Shown here: piece by piece, positions 46,101 through 53,447 of the stretch
Layout of the letters: the number at the start of each line of letters is the position of its first letter
Numbering within the stretch: the stretch's first letter is position 1
Assembly: GCF_965227725.1 (NCBI RefSeq)
Contig: NZ_CBDDGH010000005.1
Span: 806,001 to 870,000, forward strand
DNA: 64,000 bases
Direction of reading: 5' to 3'
From: Shimia sp965227725
GTDB lineage: Bacteria > Pseudomonadota > Alphaproteobacteria > Rhodobacterales > Rhodobacteraceae
Notes under the pieces: generated by a model
What the model saw: the letters and a program-made list of their open reading frames with translations, nothing else
Told to the model about the DNA's origin: nothing
Databases searched by the model: none
Made by a program: the position numbers and the translations under genes

Positions 46101-46535
46101 TGCCTCAACAGTGGCCTCGTTGGTCTCTGTGGTCTGTGCTTCTCCTGAAACCTGATCCTCACCCTTTTTGCGGCGGGAGCGGCTGCGCGAACGCGAACGG
46201 GACTTCGGCTTTTCCTCATCCTCATCGCGCGCTTTCATCGCCTCAGCATAGGCGCGCTCTTCTTCCAGCAGCGCCTCACGGTCCGCTACAGGGATCTGGT
46301 AGTAGTCAGGATGGATTTCCGAGAACGCGAGGAAACCATGACGGTTTCCGCCATAGTCCACAAAGGCCGCCTGAAGCGACGGCTCAACCCGTGTTACTTT
46401 TGCAAGATAGATGTTGCCGGCGAGCTGCCGCTTGTTTTCGGATTCAAAGTCGAACTCCTCAACCTTGTTTCCGTCAACCACCACGACGCGGGTTTCCTCC
46501 GCGTGGGTGGCATCGATGAGCATTTTCTTAGCCAT
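43176..46535 (-). CDS. rne: Ribonuclease E
   Basis: Essential endoribonuclease and degradosome scaffold, 1119 residues. The N-terminal catalytic half is split. The S1 domain starts by residue 40 and is interrupted after the HPDYYQIP segment (~residue 80) by about 370 acidic Ala/Glu/Asp residues, including an RS-repeat patch near residues 111-122. It resumes at IQEVIKVRQIMLVQV (~residue 465). Catalytic Asp residues are in VAIDVNSGRA and IVIDFIDMDERKN; the zinc link is CPHCHGTG. A second acidic/Arg-rich region fills the C-terminal ~270 residues, and the protein ends KRRGWWSRG, like the Caulobacter motif that recruits PNPase. ATG 46535 gives MAKKMLIDA. Confidence 0.95.
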   Translation of the reverse strand: MAKKMLIDATHAEETRVVVVDGNKVEEFDFESENKRQLAGNIYLAKVTRVEPSLQAAFVDYGGNRHGFLAFSEIHPDYYQIPVADREALLEEERAYAEAMKARDEDEEKPKSRSRSRSRSRRKKGEDQVSGEAQTTETNEATVEADAPVEAAAEAPMAEISGMETIDLVEDAGDDPEEGLSPMELVEDTPVEEPTEASDAAEDAGADAPAEDSEASDAAEDASAEGAEAAAEDATEEEVSEDVAEETSETSESAEAAETDESGKDSGGKTMAANTEGEDAVVSKDPETGEETETEASTGEDAAEEAPEADADTEDAAVETVEADAVEAEAPEAEAAEVETVEADAAEEVAAEDAPAEESAEEAPAEEAAEGTAESDAPEAAAEEASDAEAADEASDESEAEGDESSDEDDDEDSEDNGKKNGRRRSRRRGKRSDAAEKDENIESVADDDDSDDIRPPRKPRPRRYKIQEVIKVRQIMLVQVVKEERGNKGAALTTYLSLAGRYCVLMPNTARGGGISRKITNAADRKKLKEIASEIDVPQGAGLIVRTAGAKRTKSEIKRDYEYLQRLWEQIRELTLKSIAPAKIYEEGDLIKRSIRDLYSREIDEVLVEGERGYRIAKDFMKMIMPSHAKNVKQYQDALPLFARYQVESYLSGMFNPTVQLKSGGYIVIGVTEALVAIDVNSGRATKEGSIEETALKTNLEAAEEVARQLRLRDLAGLIVIDFIDMDERKNNTAVEKRLKDKLKTDRARIQVGRISGFGLLEMSRQRLRPGMIEATTQPCPHCHGTGLIRSDDNLALSILRQLEEEGTRGRSREVLVKAPVAIANYLMNQKREHIAQIEARYGLSVRVEGDPALVSPDFTIEKFKTATRVVPEPSAPVVSADMSIMDAIDEAEVEEAEEVTAAAEEAAPEDGEAKPKKRRRRRRRRRGGSDNADGDANGNDNASDENAEASDNADAEAKTDEAPAEDAEAEEKPKKRSRNRRSRSRGKKADAETNADAEAPTEEASAEEAAPVGAETVAEAEAPAEAVVEADATDVEAPEAEAVEAVEEAPAPAEEPAEEAAPVVAEAAEPVAEKVVEEVAEEPAPEGTPEPEPAVAEVAPEPAAPPKPKRRGWWSRG

Positions 46536-47113
46536 GTTTTCCGTGTGCACCCACACAAGCGCCGTGACCCTCCCGGAGGATCAGGCCAGTAACGTTGCAG
46601 GGGGTGTCTTGTCAGAGCGAGGGGATGCGCGCCGCCGATGGTGCCGCTTGCGGCCCCCACTCGGTCTCTCAAATCAATCGCGCGCTTCATCGCGTTTCTT
46701 CTCCGACACAGCGGGCAATGATTGCCGCGTCTGCGCCTGTTCTAAGCCCTCCGCAACAGCGGTGCGGGCATCTCTATTGATCTGTCTCCAGATCCAATCG
46801 GTCTGTCTGATGCGCCGATCCCGTGCCTCTTGGGCTTTGCGGACCGTTTGAAACGCGCCAAACAGCGAAACTCATGCGGCGATGAAAAATTCACCTGCCG
46901 TCAAACTACATAAGACCAAGCCCGACCAGATTACAATGGCCAATCGCGCCACGCTGTGGATATCCCGGCGCTTTGCTCTAAATTCCTTGAAATTCCGTAT
47001 ATTTTCGCGGCACCGGAACATGTGGACTTAAGTCTTTATTAACCCTTTGAGCCGCGCAAATCCAACCTTCGGCACCCGAGTTATCCACAAGCCACTGCGC
47101 GCCGACTCAATGC
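46536..47113. promoter_or_regulatory. Long rne leader with DnaA and CtrA boxes
   Basis: A 578-bp stretch with no convincing gene, upstream of rne and downstream of the HAD gene. The rne-proximal half (to about 46860) is GC-rich and probably a transcribed leader. The distal half is AT-richer. It holds a perfect DnaA box TTATCCACA at 47081-47089, a one-mismatch box ATATCCACA on the minus strand at 46955-46963, and a weaker one at 47021-47029. A perfect CtrA site TTAA-N7-TTAAC lies at 47028-47043. Two tandem 10-mers (AAATTCCTTG, AAATTCCGTA) occupy 46980-46999. I could not place a clear -35/-10 pair. Confidence 0.6.
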
Positions 47114-47800
47114 TTATGCAAAGGCGTGCTGCAACACAGAGATACGCCGCGCCGCTTCTCCGAGGTCTGGCACAATCACCTGTCCAAGATTTGGCAGTGG
47201 CTGGTCTGCAGGACGTAAATCAGGCACCTGAAAGGTGTAACACCCTGCCCGCACCGCTGCCGTTGTCCCCATATCGCTGTCCTCAAAGGCCACGCAATCG
47301 GAGGCAGCCACGCCAAGCCGCCGCGCCGCCTCCAGATAAGGCGCAGGGTCGGGTTTGTTCGCAGCCACCTCATCCCCGGCACAGACGGTCTCAAAAAACG
47401 GCAGCAGCCCCGCCTGTTCCAGATGATGATGCGCCGTTTCCGCATGGGTTGATGTCACCACAGCCACAGGAATTTGCGTGGCGCGAATGGCCGTCAGTAT
47501 CTCACGCGCATGGGCTTTCACCGGCAATCCGGCACGCGCGTTTTCCCGATGTAAGCCTCGCCAGGCCTGATCAAAGGCCGCAAAATCGATCCCCTCAGGC
47601 AAGAACTCCACCAATCTCGCCGTGGTGTGTGCACTGGAAGAGCCAACCAGAGTGGCAAAAAACGCCTCTGCGCGCTCCGCCGCAATGCCGATCTCCGACG
47701 TCAAAGTCACAAACGCCTGCATAAACATGCGCTCCGTGTCCAGAAGCAGCCCGTCCATATCAAAAAGGAACGCGGCGGGGCGTGACAGAAACTCGGTCAT
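47114..47800 (-). CDS. HAD-superfamily phosphatase (phosphoglucomutase/phosphoglycolate-like)
   Basis: A 228-residue cytosolic HAD hydrolase. Motif I is FLFDMDGLLLDTE (nucleophile and acid Asp), motif II is VTSTHAE, motif III Lys is in ANKPDPAPYL, and motif IV is FEDSDMG. The C1 helical cap places it with the beta-phosphoglucomutase/GPH group. Substrate cannot be assigned. It stands alone between dctD and the rne leader. Confidence 0.9.
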   Translation of the reverse strand: MTEFLSRPAAFLFDMDGLLLDTERMFMQAFVTLTSEIGIAAERAEAFFATLVGSSSAHTTARLVEFLPEGIDFAAFDQAWRGLHRENARAGLPVKAHAREILTAIRATQIPVAVVTSTHAETAHHHLEQAGLLPFFETVCAGDEVAANKPDPAPYLEAARRLGVAASDCVAFEDSDMGTTAAVRAGCYTFQVPDLRPADQPLPNLGQVIVPDLGEAARRISVLQHAFA

Positions 47801-47927
47801 TTGAAATCACCTTTAAGGCAGGAAATACGTGAAGTTGCGCTGCGCAACCCATTGCAAATAAATAAAAACGCCACAATCCCTCTTCGGTCATGTGGCGTTC
47901 AAAATTCCTAACGGCGTGTAACGATCC

Positions 47928-49262
47928 CTAGAGATAATCCGCCCGCTGCAAGCCATATTTGGCCATCTTCTCGTTCAACGTCCGGCGCGGCAGGCACAGC
48001 TCTTCCATGACCCCCGCGATCGAGCCGCGATGGCGACGCATGGTGTTGTCAATCAGCATGCGCTCAAAGGCTTCGACATATTCCTTCAGCGGCTTGCCTT
48101 CGGTGGTCACCACCGGCTGCATCTCCTCGTGATCGTTCATCAGCAGTGACGCGATGGTGCCGCCGCCACGGCGGCTCTGCAACACCGCGCGCTCCGCCAA
48201 ATTGATCAGCTGGCGCACGTTGCCCGGCCATGGGGCCTGAAGCAGCTGCGCCGCTTCTTGCGCACTGACCTTGGGCGCATCACAGCCGTATTCCTCGCTG
48301 AACTGCTCCGACAGTCGCGTGAACAGCGACAGAATGTCTTCGCCGCGCTGACGCAAAGGCGGCACTGTGATCCGCAACGCAGCCAGACGGTAAAACAGAT
48401 CCGGACGCAGCGCATCTTCGCAGGTGCGGTCCTGCTCCTGCATGTTGCAGATCGCAATAATACGCGTCTCAGCTGGCGTGCCCTGCTCATTGATAACATT
48501 GAGCAATTTCGCCTGCAGGCTGTCACTCAGGCTTTCGATATCTTCCAGCACCAGCGTGCCGCCGCGCGCTTCTTCAATGGCGGGGAGCTGGCTGTCTTCC
48601 GGATTCATCGGCCCAAACAGACGTTTGGCCAGCGCCTCTTCCTCAAAGGCGCCACAGCTCACCAGCACAAATTTGCGCCCGCCGCGGCTGCCCACTGCGT
48701 GCAGCGCATGCGCCACCAGCGTTTTGCCAGTGCCGGTTTCCCCGTCAATCAGTACATGCCCATCGGCCAAACCAAGGTCGAGAATATCCTCTTTCAGACG
48801 GGTCATCACCGGGCTTGCGCCAATCAGCTTGCCCATGATCTGCTCGCCATCGCTCAGCTCACGACGCAGCGCGCGGGCATCCAGCGTCAGACGGCGCGCA
48901 TTGGTGGCCTTCTTGGCCAGTTGGGTCATGCGATCGGGGTTAAAAGGCTTCTCAAGGAAATCAAACGCCCCCACCCGCATGGCTTCCACCGCCATCGGCA
49001 CGTCCCCATGCCCAGTGATCATAATCACCGGCAGCGCACTGTCCGTGCCCATCAGCTTCTTAAGGAACTGCATCCCGTCCATGCCGGGCATCTTGATGTC
49101 GCTGATCACAATCCCGGGGTAATCCGCCCCCAGAGACTTCAGCGCATCTTCTGCGCTGCCATAGGTCTCCGTGTCATAGCCGGACAGAGCCAACCATTGG
49201 CTGATGGACTGGCGCATGTCCTGTTCATCATCCACGATTGCGATTTTCATTCCTTGAGCCAC
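47928..49262 (-). CDS. dctD: DctD-like response regulator lacking the sigma-54 GAFTGA loop
   Basis: A 444-residue receiver-AAA+-Fis protein paired with the DctB-like kinase upstream. The receiver has the DDE acidic pocket and phosphoacceptor D55. The AAA+ domain has Walker A GETGTGKT (174-181), an altered Walker B (LVLEDI), and the RPDLFYRL and GNVRQL segments. Where sigma-54 activators have GAFTGA after LFG, this protein reads LFGPMNPEDSQLP, so the sigma-54 contact is missing. A Fis-type helix-turn-helix ends the protein. GTG 49262, after GGAGTGAAC, is the start. It may act on sigma-70 promoters, like Rhodobacter capsulatus NtrC. Confidence 0.85.
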   Translation of the reverse strand: MAQGMKIAIVDDEQDMRQSISQWLALSGYDTETYGSAEDALKSLGADYPGIVISDIKMPGMDGMQFLKKLMGTDSALPVIMITGHGDVPMAVEAMRVGAFDFLEKPFNPDRMTQLAKKATNARRLTLDARALRRELSDGEQIMGKLIGASPVMTRLKEDILDLGLADGHVLIDGETGTGKTLVAHALHAVGSRGGRKFVLVSCGAFEEEALAKRLFGPMNPEDSQLPAIEEARGGTLVLEDIESLSDSLQAKLLNVINEQGTPAETRIIAICNMQEQDRTCEDALRPDLFYRLAALRITVPPLRQRGEDILSLFTRLSEQFSEEYGCDAPKVSAQEAAQLLQAPWPGNVRQLINLAERAVLQSRRGGGTIASLLMNDHEEMQPVVTTEGKPLKEYVEAFERMLIDNTMRRHRGSIAGVMEELCLPRRTLNEKMAKYGLQRADYL

Positions 49263-49266
49263 GCGT

Positions 49267-51029
49267 TCACTCCGCTGCTTCTATATCTTCATTTAAGATA
49301 GGGAGTTGTACTTCAAATACAGCCCCCCGTGTCTCGCCATTGCGCGCGGTGAGCCGCCCACCAAGGTCATTCACGATGCCCGAAGAGATCGCGAGACCAA
49401 GCCCAACCCCGTCTCCCGGTTGCTTGGTGGTGAAGAACGGCTCAAACAGACTGTCGAGGTCTTCGATCCCCGGCCCGTTGTCCCGCACCGTCAGCGTCGC
49501 TGTCTCCCCAACCGCCAAAAGCACCTCGATTTCAGGGTCAGAGACCGACTCCGTCGCATCCAGCGCATTGCGCAAGAGGTTGATCATCACCTGCTCGATC
49601 CGCACCCGGTCGCCCATCACCTTCACGGTTTCTGAGGGCACAATCTTGCTGATCTGCACCTGACGTTGACGCAGCTGCGGCTCCATCATCGACAGGGCGG
49701 AGGCCACCGCATCCCCCATATCCACCGCATGCAGCTCGTCCCCGCCTTTACGGGCATAGGATTTCAGCTGCTTGGTGATCGACCCCATCCGGGAAATCAG
49801 ATCGTCAATCCGCTGAAACGAGGTCAGCGCCTCTTCCGGGCGATTGCGTTGCACCAAAAGCCGCGCCCCCGCCAGATAGGTTTTCATCGCCGCAAGCGGC
49901 TGGTTCAGCTCATGGCTCACCGCCGCTGACATTTCGCCAAGCGCGGCCAGTTTGGAGCTCTGCGCAAGGCTTTGCTCCGCCACCTCAAGGCTCAACTGCA
50001 TGCGCTCACGTTCGGCAATCTCGCGCTGCAACCGCTGGTTCAACCGGCGCAGCTCCACGCTTTCGCGCTGGAAAAACACCATGCGAGAGGCGCTTTTGCG
50101 CCCCAGCACATAAAACGCCACGGCCAGCAGGATCGCAAAGCCCATGATCTCCAGCGCCAGAACCGCATTCACCTTTTCCCGCACGCTGGCATAGGTGGTG
50201 AAACTCGCCATCTGCCAGCCCCGGAACGGAATGCGCGCGCCCATGCGCATCACCGCTTCCCCTTGCAGATAGGCATCCGCGGGCACCTGCGTCCAATCAG
50301 AGGTCACTTTGATCGCGCGTTCAATCGCCCCAAGCGCAGGCTGACGCGCCAGCGCTTCTTCCTCGGTCGCCCCCCGCCAGCGCGGCTCGCTGGCAAGGAT
50401 GATCACGCCTTCGCTGTCGGTCACCAGCACCGCATCGGAAATCCCGGCCCAAGCCCGCTCAAACTTGTGCAGATCAACCTCAACAGCAATCACACCAAGG
50501 GTTTCCCCTGACTTTCCAACCGGCGCGAATAGATGAAACGATAGGCCCCGGTCTCTTCACGAGCAGTGGTGAACAGCGTTGCGTTGGAGCGCAGCGCGTT
50601 GATGAAGAACTGCTGATCACGATAGAGCGTGCCAAGCCGCGTGCGATCTGTGGCCGCCACCGTGCGCCCGCTTTCATCCAGAAGCAAAAGCGAGGCCGCG
50701 CCGATCTCGTCAACAAAGCTGATCAGGCGCGCGGTCGAGCTGGAAAAGTCCTGTGATTCCAAAGCGCCGATCAGCTCTGGGTCTTTTGCCAAAAGCTGCG
50801 GCACAATCGCGTTGCGGCGCAGCTCACTCAGCAAGTTACCGGAATAGAGCGCCAGACGCAGCTCCGCACGGTTGCGCGTATTCTCAGTAAACCGGTCTGT
50901 CAGGAAGCTGTTGGTGATCCAGATCGTGGCTGCCGCAACCACAACAATAATGATCAGAGCAAAACGCGCGCGCCACCCGCTGGGGGTGGCAGGCACCATG
51001 TCATATGATCGAGAAGTCGGCAGCGTCAT
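49267..51029 (-). pseudogene. dctB: DctB-like sensor histidine kinase, frameshifted
   Basis: Two frames together make a normal DctB of about 587 residues. The first (51029 to 50490) has an N-terminal membrane segment and most of the periplasmic PDC sensor domain and ends RRLESQGKPLV. The second resumes as GETLGVIAVEVDLHKFERAW, with the rest of the sensor, a second membrane segment (~50150), a coiled linker, the HisKA box HELNQPLAAMKTYL and the HATPase region (NALDA, DNGPGI, GVGLGLAIS). Restoring one G in the G4 run (C4 at 50505-50508 on the plus strand) rejoins the frame. It is either a real mutation, slippage in a homopolymer, or a sequencing error. It lies 36 bp after purQ and five bases before dctD. 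Confidence 0.8.
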
Positions 51030-51065
51030 TGCTCAACATTACGCTGCTCAACTCTTAGCCTCAAG

Positions 51066-51734
51066 TCAGGCAAGCATGAACTGATCCGCCAACGCGCGGA
51101 ACATTGCCACCCCGTCGGTGCCGCCATGGCCGATATCCGCCGCCCGCTCCGGGTGCGGCATCATGCCAAGCACGCGCCGGTTCTTGCTGACCACACCTGC
51201 AATATCCGCAACCGAGCCATTCGGGTTGTCGGTGTAGGTGAAGGCAATGCGGTCTTCGGCCTGAAGTTCCGCAAGCTTTTCATCTGTCACGAAATAATTG
51301 CCATCGTGGTGGGCAATCGGCACGTTCACCACGTCGCCTTTGCTGTAACCGGATGTGAAAGCCGTGTCCGCGGAGGCCACGTTCAGACCAACCGTGCGGC
51401 AGATGTATTTCAGCCCGGCATTGCGACGCAGCGCGCCCGGCAACAGGCCGGTTTCGGTCAGGATCTGAAAACCGTTGCACACCCCAAGCGCATAGCCGCC
51501 GCGCTCAGCGTGCTGGATCAGGGATTGGCAAATCGGAGAGTTGGCCGCAATCGCGCCACAGCGCAGGTAGTCACCAAAGCTGAAGCCGCCCGGCACACCC
51601 ACGATGTCGATGCCCTCTGGCAACGCGGTGTCCTTGTGCCACACCATGGTGACATCGGCACCGGCCTGCTCAAACGCCACCGCGAGATCGCGGTCACAGT
51701 TGGAGCCCGGAAAAACAATGACCGCCGCTTTCAT
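51066..51734 (-). CDS. purQ: Phosphoribosylformylglycinamidine synthase subunit PurQ
   Basis: Glutaminase subunit of the three-part FGAM synthase, 222 residues. VFPGSNCDRD opens the protein, GVCNGFQIL carries the nucleophile Cys, and MMPHPERA the His-Glu of the triad. ATG 51734 shares its A with the purS stop. PurL is not in the window. Confidence 0.96.
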   Translation of the reverse strand: MKAAVIVFPGSNCDRDLAVAFEQAGADVTMVWHKDTALPEGIDIVGVPGGFSFGDYLRCGAIAANSPICQSLIQHAERGGYALGVCNGFQILTETGLLPGALRRNAGLKYICRTVGLNVASADTAFTSGYSKGDVVNVPIAHHDGNYFVTDEKLAELQAEDRIAFTYTDNPNGSVADIAGVVSKNRRVLGMMPHPERAADIGHGGTDGVAMFRALADQFMLA

Positions 51735-51964
51735 CAGCCCATCTCCACCCGGTAGCTTTCGATCACCGTGTTGGCGAGCAGCTTTTCGCACATCTCGTTC
51801 ACGGTGGCCTCGGTGGTGCCTTCCGCCAGATCCAGCTCGATCACCTTGCCCTGACGCACACCATCCACGCCATCAAACCCAAGGCTGCCAAGCGCGTGGC
51901 GCACGGCCTCGCCTTGCGGGTCCAAAACACCGTTTTTCAACATGACGTATACGCGGGCTTTCAT
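51734..51964 (-). CDS. purS: Phosphoribosylformylglycinamidine synthase subunit PurS
   Basis: A 76-residue subunit that bridges PurQ and PurL. MKARVYVMLKNGVLDPQGEA and ALGSLGFDGV are characteristic. It overlaps purQ by one base. The small separate PurS marks the alphaproteobacterial/Gram-positive type of FGAM synthase. Confidence 0.96.
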   Translation of the reverse strand: MKARVYVMLKNGVLDPQGEAVRHALGSLGFDGVDGVRQGKVIELDLAEGTTEATVNEMCEKLLANTVIESYRVEMG

Positions 51965-52074
51965 TAGCGGTCTCTCCTGTGGGGCAGATCATCACGGGCC
52001 TTTCCCGCTTCATCCTGCCGAAATTTCTCATGCCCGGCGCCCGCAACCGGACGCAGGCGCCTCAGCTTGGGATC

Positions 52075-52833
52075 TCAGTTCACCAAAGTCGGCTTTTGCG
52101 GTCCGGTGCCCTTGGGCATCACACCCAAACGGCGCGCGACTTCCGCATAGGCATCGGTCAGATTGCCCAGATCGCGGCGGAACACGTCTTTGTCGAGCTT
52201 GCGCCCGGTCTCGATGTCCCACAGGCGGCAGCTGTCCGGGCTGATCTCATCAGCCACCACAAGGCGCTGGAAATCCCCTTCATAAACGCGGCCGATCTCG
52301 ATCTTAAAATCCACCAGACGGATGCCGACGCCATACATCACGCCGCTGAGGTAGTCATTCACCCGCAGCGCAAGGCCCAGAATGTCGTCCATATCCTGCT
52401 GGCTGGCCCAGCCAAAGGCCGCGATGTGCTCTTCGCTCACCAGCGGATCGCCAAGGCTGTCGTCCTTGAAGCAATATTCCACAATCGGGCGCGGCAGCTG
52501 CGTGCCTTCCTCGATGCCCAGACGCTTGCTCATGGAGCCTGCGGCAAAATTGCGCACGATCACTTCCAGCGGGATGATGTCACAGTTGCGCACCAGCTGC
52601 TCACGCATGTTGAGGCGCTTCATAAAGTGGGTTGGCACGCCAATCTGGCCCAGACCGGTCATGAAATACTCGCTCAGGCGGTTGTTCAGCACGCCTTTGC
52701 CGTCAATCACGTCTTTCTTTTCAGCGTTGAACGCGGTGGCATCGTCTTTGAAGTATTGCACAATCGTGCCCGGCTCAGGCCCTTCAAACAGGATTTTTGC
52801 TTTGCCTTCGTAGATTTTTTTGCCGCGTGCCAT
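52075..52833 (-). CDS. purC: SAICAR synthetase
   Basis: Adds aspartate to CAIR in purine synthesis, 252 residues. IYEGKAKILFEGPEPGTI is the ATP-binding opening, followed by LIPLE-type VRNFAAGSMSKRLG and the DFKIEIGR segment. It heads purC-purS-purQ, with a 110-bp gap before purS that shows nothing recognisable. Confidence 0.96.
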   Translation of the reverse strand: MARGKKIYEGKAKILFEGPEPGTIVQYFKDDATAFNAEKKDVIDGKGVLNNRLSEYFMTGLGQIGVPTHFMKRLNMREQLVRNCDIIPLEVIVRNFAAGSMSKRLGIEEGTQLPRPIVEYCFKDDSLGDPLVSEEHIAAFGWASQQDMDDILGLALRVNDYLSGVMYGVGIRLVDFKIEIGRVYEGDFQRLVVADEISPDSCRLWDIETGRKLDKDVFRRDLGNLTDAYAEVARRLGVMPKGTGPQKPTLVN

Positions 52834-52989
52834 CGCTAGACCCTCTTTTTCCGAGAATGAGTCCCGGATTCAGCCGCCCTCATACTGGAAGGGGTGGATT
52901 GTCGCAAGCGTGCCAAGTGCTCTTGCGCTTATCTCACGCGATGCGCATATAATCTGTGCATCAGTTGAGACTTATAGGGAAAGTCATCC

Positions 52990-53304
52990 ATGACCACATT
53001 TGATGATCGTGAAGCCGCCTTTGAGGCCAAATTCGCACACGATGAAGAAATCAAATTCAAGGCAGAGGCCCGCGCCAACAAGCTTTTGGGGCTCTGGGCA
53101 GCTGATCTGCAGGACAAATTTGGCGAAGACGCCGAAGCCTATGCGCTCACTGTGATCCGTGCAGACTTCGAAGAAGCCGGTCATGACGACGTGATCCGCA
53201 AAGTCGCCGCCGATCTGGAAGGCATCGTTGATGAGGCCGCCATCCGCGCCAAACGTCGCGAATGCCTTGCCAAAGCGCAAGACGAGTTGATTAACGAAGC
53301 CTGA
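52990..53304 (+). CDS. F1-ATPase zeta subunit (DUF1476 inhibitor protein)
   Basis: A 104-residue all-helical protein. The N-terminus TFDDREAAFEAKFAHDEE matches the DUF1476 family, whose Paracoccus member is the zeta subunit that blocks ATP hydrolysis by F1. The N-terminal ~20 residues are the inhibitory part in that system. It has its own terminator and no operon partner; the atp genes are not in the window. Confidence 0.88.
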   Translation: MTTFDDREAAFEAKFAHDEEIKFKAEARANKLLGLWAADLQDKFGEDAEAYALTVIRADFEEAGHDDVIRKVAADLEGIVDEAAIRAKRRECLAKAQDELINEA

Positions 53305-53328
53305 TACACCGTATCGGAGCACGCAAGG

Positions 53329-53355
53329 CGCGCAGGACAACCTGCGCGTTTTTTT
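53329..53355 (+). terminator. Rho-independent terminator after the zeta gene
   Basis: CGCGCAGG (53329-53336), loop ACAA, CCTGCGCG (53341-53348), then seven T. The stem is perfect. Confidence 0.92.
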
Positions 53356-53447
53356 ATGTCCAATTGAAGACGTTAAGCCCGCAGAAACCCTCTTTCCTGT
53401 AGCGCTGGGTAGGTGGATTTAAAATTTTTGGGGCGGGAAACTTTACG

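Noticed and set aside
46595..46780. Small plus-strand ORF in the rne leader
   Set aside because: No ribosome site, Arg/Ser/Ala-rich composition and antisense to the probable rne leader.
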